Source of the DNA: Acinetobacter calcoaceticus | GTDB lineage: Bacteria; Pseudomonadota; Gammaproteobacteria; Pseudomonadales; Moraxellaceae | Direction of reading: 5' to 3' | Length of the DNA: 64,000 bases | NCBI RefSeq assembly: GCF_900520355.1 | Contig: NZ_LS999521.1 | Location: forward strand, 3,658,001 to 3,722,000 | Shown here: piece by piece, positions 48,262 through 58,735 of the stretch | Layout of the letters: each line of letters opens with the position of its first letter | How positions within the stretch are numbered: the stretch's first letter is position 1 | Notes under the pieces: model-generated | Told to the model about the DNA's origin: nothing | The model's input: the letters and a program-made list of their open reading frames with translations, nothing else | The model's database searches: none | Made by a program: the position numbers and the translations under genes

Positions 48262-49653
48262 ATGAATGCCACGCCGACTCACCAAGCCTTGCAACCTGAA
48301 TACCGCCTACTCGTTCTTTTGGTTTCCATTGGCTTTTTTATGCAGGCTTTGGATACAACAATTGTAAATACCGCTATTCCTGCAATGGCTCATCATCTAA
48401 ATGAAGATCCTTTACGCATGCACAGTGTAGTGGTGGCCTATGTCTTATCAGTAGCTGCCTGCATTCCTTTAAGTGGCTGGTTAGCAGACCGCTTTGGTGT
48501 TAGAAATATTTTCTTATCGGCAATTGTTATTTTTACTCTGGCTTCTTTAGGATGTGGTCTTTCTCAAAGTCTCAATGAGCTGTTATTTTTCCGGGTCATC
48601 CAAGGTGTGGGTGGAGCATTATTACTCCCTGTTGGTCGACTATCACTTCTAAAAATCATTCCTCGAACTCAGTTCTTAGCTGCAATGAGCTTAATGAGTC
48701 TTGCAGGTTTACTCGGACCTTTGGCTGGTCCAACTTTAGGCGGCTGGTTAGTTGAAGTTGCAACTTGGCACTGGATTTTTCTCATTAATATTCCTATGGG
48801 TATCTTAGGCATATTAATGACATTAAAAGTCATGCCAAATGTGAAAGAGCCTATGGTCAAAACATTTGATTTGGTCGGTTTCATATTGTTAGTTGTAGCA
48901 ATGATTGGATGGTCTTTGGGCATAGAACATCTTGCTTCACCAGAATATTCAAAATGGTTCAGCATCTCTCTATTAGTCGTTGGAATAATCGCAACACTTT
49001 GGTATGCCTATCACTCTCATACACATCAAAACGCATTATTCCGCAGTCGGCTCTTTAGAAACAAAATTTATGCGATTGGTATTTTAGGTAATTTCTTTGC
49101 CCGCTTTGGTGGTAATGCCTTACCTTTTGTTTTACCACTCATGCTACAGGTCGCTTTTGGTTTTGAACCCTTTATTGCGGGTTTAATGATGATTCCTCTG
49201 GTCTTGGGTTCATTATTTTCAAAGCCAATCGTTAGACCTATTATTCAGAAAATTGGCTATCGACGTTTTTTACTCATCAATACAACGCTGGTCGGGCTAT
49301 GTATTGCCTCTTTTGCCATCATGACAGTCGACACCCCAACTTGGTTTAGAGCCTTACACTTTTTCTTATTTGGCACATTAAATTCATTACAATTTGTTGG
49401 AATGAATACTTTGACCTTAAAAGATTTGCCTCAACAAGATGCGAGTAGCGGCAATAGTTTTTTATCGATGATCATGATGCTATCAATGAGTATTGGCGTG
49501 GCGCTGGCAGGTACGCTCATTAATATATTTACCAGTTATTATGGTGCCGATCACGTGACAACAGCATTTCATCTCACTTTAATTTGCCTCGGTTGCATCA
49601 ATGTAATTGCTGCACTTATCTTCTGGCAAATTCCAAAAAATACTCCCGTATAA
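48262..49653 (+). CDS. DHA2-family MFS drug efflux protein (EmrB/MdtD-like)
   Basis: A 463-residue protein with 13-14 predicted membrane segments. DHA2 features are clear: LDTTIVNTAIPAMAHHL in helix 1 (motif D1), SGWLADRFGVRNIFL (motif A), FRVIQGVGGALLLPVGRLSL (motif B) and GLLGPLAGPTLGGWL (motif C, antiporter). Closest in feel to E. coli MdtD. Drug range unknown; no adjacent membrane-fusion protein gene, so it acts as a single-component pump. The ribosome-binding site is weak. Confidence 0.87.
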   Translation: MNATPTHQALQPEYRLLVLLVSIGFFMQALDTTIVNTAIPAMAHHLNEDPLRMHSVVVAYVLSVAACIPLSGWLADRFGVRNIFLSAIVIFTLASLGCGLSQSLNELLFFRVIQGVGGALLLPVGRLSLLKIIPRTQFLAAMSLMSLAGLLGPLAGPTLGGWLVEVATWHWIFLINIPMGILGILMTLKVMPNVKEPMVKTFDLVGFILLVVAMIGWSLGIEHLASPEYSKWFSISLLVVGIIATLWYAYHSHTHQNALFRSRLFRNKIYAIGILGNFFARFGGNALPFVLPLMLQVAFGFEPFIAGLMMIPLVLGSLFSKPIVRPIIQKIGYRRFLLINTTLVGLCIASFAIMTVDTPTWFRALHFFLFGTLNSLQFVGMNTLTLKDLPQQDASSGNSFLSMIMMLSMSIGVALAGTLINIFTSYYGADHVTTAFHLTLICLGCINVIAALIFWQIPKNTPV

Positions 49654-49730
49654 GCCGTTGCATTTTTAGCGTGGTTTCTCTCTCTTGAATCACGCTATGA
49701 TATCGGCTTCACATCTTTAATGAGTTTTGC

Positions 49731-50489
49731 ATGACCAAACTGGCTAAAACCTTTTTCACAGCACAGCACAATACCTTAATCGGAATTGGCTTGGCATGTG
49801 TTATGGGAGTATTGGCTTATTTTGGTCTGTTCTATCAGCAAAAAGCGGTTGCACAAGATTATCCAGTTCAAGGATTCGATGTTTCTCACCATCAAGGTAA
49901 TATTGACTGGAAAAAAATATCACCCGAAAAATTCCAATTCGTTTATTTAAAATCGACTGAAGGCGGTGATTACAAAGATTCAAAATTTCAAGAAAACTGG
50001 CTCAAAGCGCGTGAACATGGCTTTCATGTAGGGGCTTATCACTTTTACCGCCTCTGTCGTGATGGTAAAACGCAAGCAGATAACTTTATTGCGACAGTGC
50101 CTAAAAAATCAGATGCGCTTCCACCAGTTATTGATCTGGAATACGACAGTAACTGTATTAATTCATACACCAAAGAACAATTAATTAAAGAAATTGGCAT
50201 CATGCATGACCGCTTAAAACAGCATTATGGCAAACAGCCCATCTTTTATATTTCTAAGACTTTTTATCACATTGTGTTAATGGGTAATTTCCCAAATACA
50301 CCCCTTTGGGTAAGAGATTACGAGGGAAAACCTGAACTTAAAGACAAAAGAAAGTGGCTCTTTTGGCAGCATAGTAATCAAGGTAAAATTGAAGGGGTGA
50401 TAAAGCCTGTAGACTTAAATGTCTATGAGGGTTCAGTCAAAGAATGGCACCAATTTTTACAGCAGCAAGGCATCGTGAAAGCACAATAA
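49731..50489 (+). CDS. Glycoside hydrolase family 25 (lysozyme-like) protein
   Basis: The 252-residue protein has an N-terminal membrane anchor or uncleaved signal (about residues 15-35), then a GH25 muramidase domain. It starts [14 protein letters not shown] (catalytic-site Asp50), with [17 protein letters not shown] and the acidic pair VIDLEYD, and ends WLFWQHS ... VDLNVYEG. It should cut peptidoglycan between MurNAc and GlcNAc in the periplasm. Not part of a prophage: dinB starts 1 bp after its stop and no phage genes are near. Confidence 0.88.
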   Translation: MTKLAKTFFTAQHNTLIGIGLACVMGVLAYFGLFYQQKAVAQDYPVQGFDVSHHQGNIDWKKISPEKFQFVYLKSTEGGDYKDSKFQENWLKAREHGFHVGAYHFYRLCRDGKTQADNFIATVPKKSDALPPVIDLEYDSNCINSYTKEQLIKEIGIMHDRLKQHYGKQPIFYISKTFYHIVLMGNFPNTPLWVRDYEGKPELKDKRKWLFWQHSNQGKIEGVIKPVDLNVYEGSVKEWHQFLQQQGIVKAQ

Positions 50490-50490
50490 T

Positions 50491-51546
50491 ATGCGCAAAA
50501 TCATTCATATCGATATGGATGCTTTTTATGCATCAGTCGAGTTACGGGAACACCCTGAATTAAGGCATTTGCCCGTTGTCATTTCATCTCATCATCCGCG
50601 AGCTGTAATTGCTGCTGCATCTTATCCTGCCCGCGAATTTGGTTTACGTTCAGCCATGTCGATGAGTCAGGCAAGAAAACTATGCCCTCAAGTCGTTATT
50701 ATTGAGCCAAATTTTGAAAAATATCGTACAGTTTCAGCTCAAATTCATTCTATCTTTCAGCAATATACACTTCTTATAGAACCATTATCTTTAGATGAAG
50801 CCTATTTAGATGTCACTGAAAACTTAAAACAAATTGCAAGTGCAACCGAAGTCGCCATGCATATTCGGGAAGATATTTTTCGGTTAACGGGGCTTACTGC
50901 GTCGGCAGGTGTGGCCCCTAATAAATTTTTGGCAAAAATTGCTTCGGACTGGAACAAACCGAATGGTTTATGTGTAATAAAACCCTCACAGGTCGCCAAT
51001 TTCATTCAGGACCTTCCACTTAAAAAAATTCCTGGAGTCGGCAAAGTCACTCAGGAAAAATTACAACAGCTTCAATTACATACGCTGGGTGACTTACAGA
51101 AAATTGAAGAATCTATTCTAGTTCACCATTTCGGTAAATATGGTCAACAGCTCTACCTCTATGCACAAGGAATTGACCATCGACCTGTTCAAGCTGAAAG
51201 AGCACGCCAACAAATTTCGAAAGAGACAACTTTCGATAGTGATTTTACTTTGGTTCAATGTCAGCCCTATTGGCAGGGATTAGCAGAAAAAGTCTGGCAA
51301 AGCCTCGAGAAAAAACAGCTCAAGGCGCGTGGTGTGAATATCAAGCTTAAACTCAAAAATTTTCAAACATTACAACATAGTAAAAGCTTTAAAAGACCTA
51401 TTCAGTCGTTGCAAGACTTAATCCAAGTTTTATTTTTATTATTAAATGAAATGCAGATTCCTGAACATTTTCAGTTTCGCTTAATTGGTATAGGGGTTTA
51501 TCAATTACAAACACAAGCAGATGACTTTCAACTTAACCTTTGGTGA
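50491..51546 (+). CDS. dinB: DNA polymerase IV (Y-family, DinB)
   Basis: Error-prone translesion polymerase. The 351-residue protein shows the catalytic motifs [11 protein letters not shown] (residues 6-16) and SLDEAYLD, helix-hairpin-helix [13 protein letters not shown], and a little-finger domain ending near residue 340. The start is one base past the GH25 stop, so the two are co-transcribed. No LexA box was seen in front; Acinetobacter generally lacks a canonical LexA. Confidence 0.95.
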   Translation: MRKIIHIDMDAFYASVELREHPELRHLPVVISSHHPRAVIAAASYPAREFGLRSAMSMSQARKLCPQVVIIEPNFEKYRTVSAQIHSIFQQYTLLIEPLSLDEAYLDVTENLKQIASATEVAMHIREDIFRLTGLTASAGVAPNKFLAKIASDWNKPNGLCVIKPSQVANFIQDLPLKKIPGVGKVTQEKLQQLQLHTLGDLQKIEESILVHHFGKYGQQLYLYAQGIDHRPVQAERARQQISKETTFDSDFTLVQCQPYWQGLAEKVWQSLEKKQLKARGVNIKLKLKNFQTLQHSKSFKRPIQSLQDLIQVLFLLLNEMQIPEHFQFRLIGIGVYQLQTQADDFQLNLW

Positions 51547-51862
51547 TTGGCTAATTTTCACTCAACAAGAGTGGATTTTGAACAAAAACTATTCCCTTTT
51601 GTTCCAAGTTTAGAGTAACCTAATCAGCGCATATTCATTACCCATGTATTTGCAACATGCCAAAAGCAACCTTTACTTTCGGCATATCGTCCTGTGATTG
51701 GCGTGACGACCAAATCCGAATATTACAGGGCCCTTCCGATACATGGCTTAGATATCCCTTCATCACAATAATCTACTGAAATTCCTTTCTTCTTGCTTGC
51801 ACCGACCCAGCAACTCTTCATAAAATCAAAACTATTAAATAAAGCCACTCTAGAGCATTTTT
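51547..51862. other. 316-bp intergenic region between dinB and the RidA gene
   Basis: I see no reading frame, terminator hairpin of note or repeat. It presumably contains the ridA promoter close to 51800-51850. Confidence 0.5.
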
Positions 51863-52216
51863 ATGACGGTAAAGCGTTTACACGTTACTTCACGCTACTG
51901 CGAAGTTGCAATTTCAGGTAATTTGGTACACTTAGCTGGACAACTCGCAGATGATACAAGCGTAGATGTTACAGGACAAACTCAACAAACTTTAGATAAT
52001 ATTGACCGTCTATTGGCAGAGGCTGGAACCGATAAGACCCATATTCTTTCTGTCATGATTTTTCTAAAAGATATCGAAAAAGACTATGCAGCAATGAATG
52101 CCGTTTGGGATACATGGATTAGCGAAGGACATCCACCAGCACGGACGTGTGTAGAGTCCAAACTTTATGCACCGGATGTACTTGTAGAAATGACAGTGGT
52201 GGCTGTACTTCCATAA
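51863..52216 (+). CDS. RidA/YjgF-family protein
   Basis: A 117-residue member of the YjgF/YER057c/UK114 family. The C-terminal GHPPARTCVESKLYAPDVLVEM contains the conserved Arg that binds the imine/enamine carboxylate in deaminating members, so hydrolysis of reactive 2-aminoacrylate-type intermediates is plausible. It is more divergent than canonical RidA at the N-terminus (TSRYCEVAISGNLVHLAGQ), fitting one of the Rid1-7 subfamilies. Single gene with its own terminator. Confidence 0.85.
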   Translation: MTVKRLHVTSRYCEVAISGNLVHLAGQLADDTSVDVTGQTQQTLDNIDRLLAEAGTDKTHILSVMIFLKDIEKDYAAMNAVWDTWISEGHPPARTCVESKLYAPDVLVEMTVVAVLP

Positions 52217-52241
52217 TTTTTATAAATATAAATCGACGTTA

Positions 52242-52277
52242 AATTGAGCAATATCTCTAGTTATATTGCTCAATTTT
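52242..52277 (+). terminator. Terminator after the RidA gene
   Basis: TTGAGCAATAT, loop, ATATTGCTCAA then TTTTTT; an 11-bp perfect stem. Confidence 0.88.
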
Positions 52278-52363
52278 TTAGTTTTTTTAAAATTTTTAAT
52301 GTCCGCGTGTTATTGAGATCTGCTTTAATGAGTTCTCCTAACAATTGTTATAGTCTCTAATTT

Positions 52364-52864
52364 TTAAGACTTCACAAAAACATTTGACATTCGTTCTAGC
52401 TGAGGCGTTGCATGTAAAGTTGCCATCTCTGCTTCTGGAGTCAATAAATCTCTTCTCAGATCATCATAATCAGGCACCTCACTGTAATGCAGCACGCGAT
52501 AACCAGCCAATTGTAATAGACGACGTTCATATTGTTGATGTGCTCGGCGCAAACCACTTTCTCCAAGAACAACAACTACAACAACCTGATAATTTTGATC
52601 AAGTACAACAAAATCAGCCGCCATATTTTGATATTTTCGACGCGTGTGCGCATATTTTGTGGTTAATAGCGCATCAAAGGATACATGTGCCAGCACGGTA
52701 AATTTAGGCAAAACTGTTTGTAGTCTGTTTAATGTCATTTGCTCATGACTGGTTAATACTGCACGGCGCTTCAAGGCACTATCATGTTGATGCCTTCGCG
52801 AAAGACTTTTCACTGCCATCACAACAGCTAAAAATAATAATAAAATCGTAATTAGATAATACAT
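52364..52864 (-). CDS. DUF2726-domain membrane-anchored protein
   Basis: A 166-residue protein with an N-terminal membrane helix (MYYLITILLLFLAVVMAV), then a basic linker and a DUF2726-like domain (LTSHEQMTLNRLQTVLP ... AADFVVLDQNYQVVVVVVLGE ... RDLL). The AADFVV/VVVVLGE strands resemble a restriction-endonuclease-like fold, but catalytic residues are not obvious. No function known. Stands alone. Confidence 0.78.
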   Translation of the reverse strand: MYYLITILLLFLAVVMAVKSLSRRHQHDSALKRRAVLTSHEQMTLNRLQTVLPKFTVLAHVSFDALLTTKYAHTRRKYQNMAADFVVLDQNYQVVVVVVLGESGLRRAHQQYERRLLQLAGYRVLHYSEVPDYDDLRRDLLTPEAEMATLHATPQLERMSNVFVKS

Positions 52865-53178
52865 GGGCCTAATCCTTTAAGTTTTTTATAATGATTTTGC
52901 TAGATCACACTTTGTTTTAATTGATAACGACACAGCCGTTTTTTAAAAGCTTCACTTAGTAATTTCACTTGTAGTTATCAAGCTTGGCTTAAATTTAGCC
53001 ACCCTCACATTATTTATAATCATAGAGTCAACAACAATCAAGTGCAGCTCGTCAGATTTGTGGAAATTATCATTTTTCGTTACTCTTTTTGTACTTTAAA
53101 ACCTCAAAAATCTCACTATACGATTTAAATATATACTCTGAAAACAAAACAGGCTCCGTTTAAGAGCCTGTTTTATCA
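52865..53178. other. 314-bp intergenic region between the DUF2726 gene and the ygiQ terminator
   Basis: AT-rich, no supportable frame. It holds the promoter of the DUF2726 gene at the left and the ygiQ terminator at the right (53146-53174). I see nothing else. Confidence 0.5.
53146..53174 (-). terminator. Terminator after ygiQ
   Basis: AAAACAGGCTC, loop, GAGCCTGTTTT with T-rich flank on the minus strand, 5 bp past the stop. Confidence 0.85.
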
Positions 53179-55560
53179 TTAACCGCGTGCTTTAGTTCTT
53201 GGTTTACTTTTCCCACCAAACGGTCTTTTCTCGCCTGTTTCACGAGGAGGCAAACCCGTATGCTGGGTTAGAACCTGTCCTTTTTGTGGACGTTTTTGCC
53301 CTGCTGCCGAGTGAGATTGCCCCTGACCACGTTTTGCTGAATCTCCCGCTACAGACGAGTTCTTCTTACGCGCAGACTTATATTCACCTTCGGCAGTCCC
53401 TTGTGGCTGATAAGTCGGAATCAAATGCTGCTTTGAATTACCAATCAAATCTACACGGCCCATTTCTTTTAAGGCTTCACGAAGTAATGGCCAGTTGTTT
53501 GGATCATGATAGCGTAAGAATGCTTTGTGCAAACGACGACGCTTCTCACCTTTTACAATATCAACCTTTTCAGTATAGCGAGCTACTTTAGCAAGTGGGT
53601 TTTTACCCGAATAGTACATGGTCGTTGCGGTTGCCATCGGTGATGGATAGAACGTCTGTACCTGATCGGCACGGAAACCATTCTTCTTAAGCCAGATTGC
53701 AAGATGCATCATGTCATAGTCTGAAGTGCCTGGATGTGCGGCAATAAAGTAAGGAATTAAGTATTGCTCTTTTCCTGCTTCTTTACTAAAGCGATCAAAC
53801 ATTTGCTTGAAGCGATCATATGTTCCAATACCTGGCTTCATCATCTTAGACAACGGGCCATTTTCGGTATGCTCTGGTGCAATTTTTAAATAACCACCAA
53901 CATGATGTTGTACCAGTTCTTTCACATATTCAGGGTTCAATACCGCAAGGTCATAACGTAAACCTGAACCAATCAGAATCTTCTTCACACCTTTAATTGC
54001 ACGAGCTTTACGATAAAGCTGTACTAAAGGCGCATGATCGGTATGCAAGTTTTGACAAACACCCGGATATACACACGAAGGTTTACGACAGTTTTTCTCA
54101 ATTTCAGGATCTTTACAGTGCAAACGGTACATATTTGCCGTTGGACCACCCAAGTCTGAAATAATGCCTGTAAAGTTTGGTGCTGTGTCACGGATTTTCT
54201 CAATTTCACGTAAAATCGAGTCTTCCGAACGGTTTTGAATAATACGGCCTTCATGTTCCGTAATCGAACAGAAAGTACAACCACCAAAACAGCCACGCAT
54301 AATATTGACCGAGAATTTGATCATATCAAACGCAGGGAAACGTGCATTGCCATATGTCGGGTGAGGCAAACGTGCATAAGGTAAATCAAACACATAATCC
54401 ATTTCCTCAGTGGTTAGAGGAATTGGAGGTGGATTAATCCATACATCACGCTCACCATGGCGTTGAACCAATGCACGAGCATTACCCGGATTGGTTTCAA
54501 GATGCAAAATACGGTTTGCATGTGCATAAAGCACGTGATCATTTGACACTTCTTCAAAAGAAGGTAAACGAATGACCGCCAACTCGCGTGGAGGCAATTT
54601 ATGTTTAATAGCTTTTGACGGTGCGGGCTTTAATTGAACGATTTGAGTATCGTCGTCTAGTTTGTCGCCTTCACGAATAATCGGATTTGCAACGATTTCT
54701 TTTTGGAAGTCTTGATATTGAGCTAAAGAGTTGCCTTTTTCTTTTTCAACCTCACAGCCATCAATATCTTCTGTCATAACATAAGGGTTAATAATTGGAT
54801 CAACACGTCCAATCGTATCTACATCATTACTTGCAACTTCAACAAACTTTGCTTTTGATGCTTTGTTATGTTTATTAATAATAAAAGCTGTACCACGAAC
54901 ATCAGTAATTTCGTGGATTTTTTCACCTTTAGCCAAACGGTGCATAACATCAATAATGGCACGTTCACCATTACCATACATAAGCAAATCGGCTTTAGAA
55001 TCCATCAAAATTGAACGACGAACTTTATCTGACCAATAATCGTAGTGCGCAATACGACGTAAACTGCCTTCAATCCCACCTAATAACACAGGTACATCTG
55101 GGAATGCTTCACGACAACGTTGGCAATATACCGTTGCTGCACGGTCAGGGCGTTTGTTCGGCTCATTATTAGGAGAATAAGCATCATCCGAACGGATTTT
55201 ACGATCTGCCGTATAACGGTTGATCATCGAATCCATATTACCTGCTGTCACACCCCAAGCAATGGTTGGCTTACCTAAAACTCGGAAGCTTTCAGCATTG
55301 GTCCAGTCTGGCTGTGCAATAATTCCGACACGGAAACCTTGAGCTTCAAGAACACGACCAATAACGCCTGACACAAACGAAGGATGGTCAATATAAGCAT
55401 CGCCACATACTAAAATAAAGTCACATGCATCCCAGCCGAGTTGGTCCATTTCTTCTCGTGACATCGGCAAAAATGGTGCTGGTTCAAAACACGACGCCCA
55501 ATATTTGTCGTAATCAAACAGCGCTTTTGGCGCAGTTTGCATAGTATAAGCGGTAGACAT
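53179..55560 (-). CDS. ygiQ: YgiQ-family radical SAM protein
   Basis: A 793-residue protein with an N-terminal B12-binding-like UPF0313 region ([22 protein letters not shown]), a radical SAM core with cluster motif CFGGCTFC (in [18 protein letters not shown]), a second Cys-rich patch ([21 protein letters not shown]) and a C-terminal low-complexity basic tail (about 735-793). Substrate unknown. Length and domain order match YgiQ. No partner genes. Confidence 0.92.
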   Translation of the reverse strand: MSTAYTMQTAPKALFDYDKYWASCFEPAPFLPMSREEMDQLGWDACDFILVCGDAYIDHPSFVSGVIGRVLEAQGFRVGIIAQPDWTNAESFRVLGKPTIAWGVTAGNMDSMINRYTADRKIRSDDAYSPNNEPNKRPDRAATVYCQRCREAFPDVPVLLGGIEGSLRRIAHYDYWSDKVRRSILMDSKADLLMYGNGERAIIDVMHRLAKGEKIHEITDVRGTAFIINKHNKASKAKFVEVASNDVDTIGRVDPIINPYVMTEDIDGCEVEKEKGNSLAQYQDFQKEIVANPIIREGDKLDDDTQIVQLKPAPSKAIKHKLPPRELAVIRLPSFEEVSNDHVLYAHANRILHLETNPGNARALVQRHGERDVWINPPPIPLTTEEMDYVFDLPYARLPHPTYGNARFPAFDMIKFSVNIMRGCFGGCTFCSITEHEGRIIQNRSEDSILREIEKIRDTAPNFTGIISDLGGPTANMYRLHCKDPEIEKNCRKPSCVYPGVCQNLHTDHAPLVQLYRKARAIKGVKKILIGSGLRYDLAVLNPEYVKELVQHHVGGYLKIAPEHTENGPLSKMMKPGIGTYDRFKQMFDRFSKEAGKEQYLIPYFIAAHPGTSDYDMMHLAIWLKKNGFRADQVQTFYPSPMATATTMYYSGKNPLAKVARYTEKVDIVKGEKRRRLHKAFLRYHDPNNWPLLREALKEMGRVDLIGNSKQHLIPTYQPQGTAEGEYKSARKKNSSVAGDSAKRGQGQSHSAAGQKRPQKGQVLTQHTGLPPRETGEKRPFGGKSKPRTKARG

Positions 55561-55725
55561 GGCTTGCGAATCTCGGCTAGCAAATGGAGGAGAGGCATCT
55601 AAAGATGAAAGCCGATCATTTTAACATGAATTTCATTCATTTTCCCTGTTTATAAAACATGCGAAAACAACCATATAGAAATTAATTTGATTAAAGTTTA
55701 TTCAATATTTTATTCTTATAATAAA

Positions 55726-55749
55726 TGCGGCGGAATAAAATCCACCGCA
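55726..55749 (-). terminator. Terminator-like hairpin after the phytase-like gene
   Basis: TGCGG and GGA pair with TCC and CCGCA around a 1x1 mismatch and AT loop; T-rich on the minus side, 26 bp past the stop at 55775. Confidence 0.6.
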
Positions 55750-55774
55750 GTTTTAACCCATTTATTTATATAAC

Positions 55775-57034
55775 TTAGAATAAAGCTTTTGGTAAGCGGA
55801 TTTGAATAATTTCGTTATCGTCGGCCAGCTTAGCATTACGCCCAGTAGATCCAGGGAAGTTATTATCATTTAGAACCGTCAGCGTTGTACCATTTTCAAT
55901 AATGACATCTTCAATGGTTTCAAATGGGAAGGCGAAAACTTGTTGTGTGCCAATATCCCCTGCTCTTGCTGTGCCATAAAGTAAATTTGGATTGGCAATT
56001 TTAATTAAATCAACTAAATCTTCACGACTGACGGGTTGACCTGTCTCATTCAGTTTAATACGGATTAATTTTTTATATCCGCCTAAATTATTCTGAGTTG
56101 CATCACGCTCAATAATGATGCCTTCATTATTATTAAAGAGTTGGAAGTCACCAATATTGGTTGCCTTACTGTCCAATTGGAACCAATAATATTTTCCGGT
56201 ATAAGCTTTTTTCTTCACATCAAATTGAGAAATCAGCAATTGTCGTTCCGTTTCTTGAATTGATTTAAGCGGTTTCTCTACAAGAGGATAGAGATACTGG
56301 CCATCTGGAGAAATTGCCATGCCTTCAAAACCGCCACTTTGCTGAACTAAAGGTTCTACAAAATTAATTTGCGCTTTATTAAACTGATTTTGAGGAGAGC
56401 GAAGTTCTTGATCCGGATTTAATGGATTTGGCAGAGCAATCGGAGCATCTAGCAACACACCATCTGCTGAAAAATGAAGTAAATAAGGGCCAAACTCATC
56501 CCCAATCCAATAAGTTCCATCATTAGTACGTTGCATTGACTCTGGGTCAAAATCAGCGCCCGTTAATAAACGCTCAGCTGTATGACCATTAACAATATTA
56601 AATGGAATTAACTTGTTTGGATCACGCAGTTGGATAAAGCTTTGCACAGTCACTTGACCCGTGCCTTTAGCTTTAGTTTTGAAATCAGGCTTTAATTTAT
56701 AGATACGAAGTAAAAAGTCTGATGAATTATCTTGAGTCCCAAACCCGTTATCAGCCATTGCCATATAACTGCCATCTTCATTTTTTAATGCCGCAGAAAA
56801 ACCCTGCACAGGTTGGCCTTTAAATGGAGGATAAATTCCATTTGCACCTTTCACATATGCTCCAGAATCTGGTCCAACAGCATAGGTTTCTACAGGTAAC
56901 TTGGCAAAAGAAATTAAGGTCGGTTCGGTAACGTTTTCAATGGGTGAGGTTTGTTCTTGATCGTTATCATCGTTACATGCCGTCAATCCTAAACTGGCAC
57001 AGCATAATAATGCGACTAAAGTTTTTTTGCTCAT
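55775..57034 (-). CDS. Esterase-like activity of phytase family lipoprotein
   Basis: A 419-residue protein with a lipoprotein signal (MSKKTLVALLCCASLGLTAC, lipid Cys20) and an Asp-rich linker. A beta-propeller-like domain of the PF13449 type follows: ADNGFGTQDNSSDFLLRIY, TYWIGDEFGPYLLHFSADG and FEGMAISPDGQYLYPLVEKP. The family is named for phytase-like esterase activity, but real substrates are uncertain. Expected at the periplasmic face of a membrane. A 7-bp inverted repeat lies upstream (57092-57111). Confidence 0.85.
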   Translation of the reverse strand: MSKKTLVALLCCASLGLTACNDDNDQEQTSPIENVTEPTLISFAKLPVETYAVGPDSGAYVKGANGIYPPFKGQPVQGFSAALKNEDGSYMAMADNGFGTQDNSSDFLLRIYKLKPDFKTKAKGTGQVTVQSFIQLRDPNKLIPFNIVNGHTAERLLTGADFDPESMQRTNDGTYWIGDEFGPYLLHFSADGVLLDAPIALPNPLNPDQELRSPQNQFNKAQINFVEPLVQQSGGFEGMAISPDGQYLYPLVEKPLKSIQETERQLLISQFDVKKKAYTGKYYWFQLDSKATNIGDFQLFNNNEGIIIERDATQNNLGGYKKLIRIKLNETGQPVSREDLVDLIKIANPNLLYGTARAGDIGTQQVFAFPFETIEDVIIENGTTLTVLNDNNFPGSTGRNAKLADDNEIIQIRLPKALF

Positions 57035-57091
57035 GGTTTTATACAGTCGGTAAAAAATTAAGCAAATTTAATCAAGCTTACATGAAGTTTT

Positions 57092-57111
57092 GGTTTCAAA
57101 AAGATGAAACC
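57092..57111. promoter_or_regulatory. Inverted repeat upstream of the phytase-like gene
   Basis: GGTTTCA and TGAAACC with a 6-bp spacer, 58 bp upstream of the start at 57034. Possible operator; also 65 bp beyond the MerR gene's stop, so a weak structure at its mRNA end is the alternative. Confidence 0.35.
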
Positions 57112-57176
57112 TTTATGGCGAAAATATGACAAGCCTAGCTGTTCAATACAAAATTAAACTTCTTATTAAAAACTAG

Positions 57177-57581
57177 TTAAAGTTTGGTTGGCGGATATTC
57201 TCCAGCAATTGCTGCTTTCAAAAAGTTCTGAAAAGTAGGACATTCCATATGATTTTCAGCAGGACACACAGCAGCATGTTGTAATCCCTGACTAATAAAA
57301 TGTAATCGCTTTGCCATTTGCTCTAATTGTTCAGCTTTATCTTTTAATTTTTGCCGATCAAGATCTGGTTTACCATCTTGTCCAAACATTGTGGCGATTT
57401 CATTTAAGGAAAAACCCGCAGCACGACCTAAAGAAATTAATGCAAGTTGATCAAGCACTTGTTTACCATATTGTCGACGCAAACCTTGCCGCCCTATCGA
57501 CTTAATTAATCCCTTCTCTTCATAAAAACGTAGCGTTGCAGTTGTAACTTTTGCCTTCTTAGCAACTTCACCAATATCCAT
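57177..57581 (-). CDS. MerR-family transcriptional regulator
   Basis: A 134-residue protein with an N-terminal MerR winged helix (MDIGEVAKKAKVTTATLRFYEEKGLI), the second-wing arginines (GRQGLRRQY), a dimerisation helix (about 75-100) and a short C-terminal sensor with two cysteines and two histidines (HAAVCPAENHMECP; C106, C114). The Cys spacing is not that of SoxR (no CxxCxCx5C cluster). It may sense thiol-reactive compounds, quinones or a metal. It is divergent from the DUF2938-flavodoxin-DUF2798 genes with an operator between them. Confidence 0.88.
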   Translation of the reverse strand: MDIGEVAKKAKVTTATLRFYEEKGLIKSIGRQGLRRQYGKQVLDQLALISLGRAAGFSLNEIATMFGQDGKPDLDRQKLKDKAEQLEQMAKRLHFISQGLQHAAVCPAENHMECPTFQNFLKAAIAGEYPPTKL

Positions 57582-57590
57582 AATACCCTC

Positions 57591-57621
57591 TTGACTTCAA
57601 GTTGACTTGAACTTGCACAAT
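57591..57621 (+). promoter_or_regulatory. MerR-type promoter/operator with 19-bp spacer
   Basis: -35 TTGACT (57591-57596) and -10 CACAAT (57616-57621) are 19 bp apart, the overlong spacing typical of MerR-controlled promoters. The spacer holds the inverted repeat TTCAAGT-TG-ACTTGAA (57596-57611). It drives the genes from 57663 and lies 10 bp upstream of the regulator's own start. Confidence 0.75.
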
Positions 57622-57662
57622 AAATTTATCACGTTTTATACGTATAAAAGCAAGGTGCAAAA

Positions 57663-58148
57663 ATGAATACTCTTACTTTACTTTTTCAAACTTTATGCCT
57701 TGGTATTGGCGCAACAATAGTTATGGATATCTGGCTGTTAATACTAAAGATATTTAAGGTTCCCACCTTAAACTTTGCCTTTCTCGGACGCTGGGTTGGT
57801 TGGATATTTCAAGGAAAACTAGTCCATCAATCTATTGCCCAAAGCCCTCAAATTAAGGGGGAATATTTATTAGGCTGGATTACTCACTATAGTATCGGGC
57901 TGATCTTTGCATTCAGCTTTCTTTTCATTGTAGGCTCCGATTGGCTCATTCACCCTCAGTTTTACTCAGCGCTACTATTTGGTGTAGTCACAGTTCTCAT
58001 TCCCTTTTTTATTATGCAACCTGCGATGGGTAGTGGGATTGCTTCTTCAAAAACCCCTCATCCATTTTTGAATTGTCTAAAAAGTTTGCTTAACCATAGT
58101 GTTTTTGGCTGTGGTTTGTATCTCACTGCAAAAATTTTTCAAATTTAA
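57663..58148 (+). CDS. DUF2938-family membrane protein
   Basis: A 161-residue protein with four hydrophobic segments (about 8-30, 70-90, 100-118, 140-157). Family features include TIVMDIWLLILK, NFAFLGRWVGWI, WITHYSIGLIFA and MQPAMGSGIASSKTP. No known function. First gene of the MerR-controlled group; AAGGTG precedes the ATG. The flavodoxin gene starts 16 bp after its stop. Confidence 0.85.
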   Translation: MNTLTLLFQTLCLGIGATIVMDIWLLILKIFKVPTLNFAFLGRWVGWIFQGKLVHQSIAQSPQIKGEYLLGWITHYSIGLIFAFSFLFIVGSDWLIHPQFYSALLFGVVTVLIPFFIMQPAMGSGIASSKTPHPFLNCLKSLLNHSVFGCGLYLTAKIFQI

Positions 58149-58164
58149 GATAAAGGAAAATCTC

Positions 58165-58731
58165 ATGAAAACCATTGCTATTATTTACCATAGCCGCCAA
58201 GGTCATACACAATTTATTGCCCAGCAGATTCAAACGGGCGTATTAAGCCAAAAAAATATTAAAGCCGATCTACTGAGTGCTGGACATCTCATTGAAAACC
58301 CTGAAATACTTATCCACTATGATGGCTTAATTTGGGGATCTCCTACTTACTTAGGCGGAGTGTCCTCAAAACTAAAACAACTCATGGATGCAACAGGTCC
58401 ATTGTGGAAAAAACAGAGCTTTAAAGGAAAACTAGCTGCTGGGTTTACCGTCTCCTCTCTCCCCGCAGGCGATAAGCAATCGACCTTAATTTCACTTTTT
58501 ACCTTTTGTATGCAACACGGCATGTTATGGGTCGGTAATCCAATTCTGCCCGAGCAACATCAAGGTGTACCTTATGCTCAAGCAGCTAACCGACTCGGTT
58601 CATGGTCAGGCTTAATGGCTCAGGCTGAACATTCAAGTAATGCCGATGGATTTGATGAAGGTGACATCAAAACTGCTCGATTATTTGGAAGTAATTTTGC
58701 AATGACCTTGAATGCCTATCTGGGAGTTTAA
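58165..58731 (+). CDS. Flavodoxin-family NAD(P)H:quinone oxidoreductase-like protein
   Basis: A 188-residue flavodoxin-fold protein: MKTIAIIYHSRQGHTQFIA is the FMN phosphate loop, and LIWGSPTYLGGVSSKLKQLMD is the WrbA/flavodoxin-like flavin-binding segment. It likely reduces quinones or nitro-compounds by two electrons. The ATG at 58165 (AAGGAAAA upstream) is chosen over an open frame reaching back into the DUF2938 gene. Second gene of the MerR divergon, which suggests a response to electrophiles or quinones. Confidence 0.87.
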   Translation: MKTIAIIYHSRQGHTQFIAQQIQTGVLSQKNIKADLLSAGHLIENPEILIHYDGLIWGSPTYLGGVSSKLKQLMDATGPLWKKQSFKGKLAAGFTVSSLPAGDKQSTLISLFTFCMQHGMLWVGNPILPEQHQGVPYAQAANRLGSWSGLMAQAEHSSNADGFDEGDIKTARLFGSNFAMTLNAYLGV

Positions 58732-58735
58732 AACT

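Noticed and set aside
49668..49696. 9-bp hairpin (AGCGTGGTT / AATCACGCT) before the GH25 gene
   Set aside because: No T-run on the plus strand, so not a terminator of the efflux gene; no other supported role.
49731..50489. GH25 lysozyme as a prophage endolysin
   Set aside because: It has a membrane anchor, is coupled to dinB, and no phage genes surround it.
53199..53591. 130-codon plus-strand frame
   Set aside because: Antisense to the 3' end of ygiQ; low-complexity reflection of that gene's repetitive tail.
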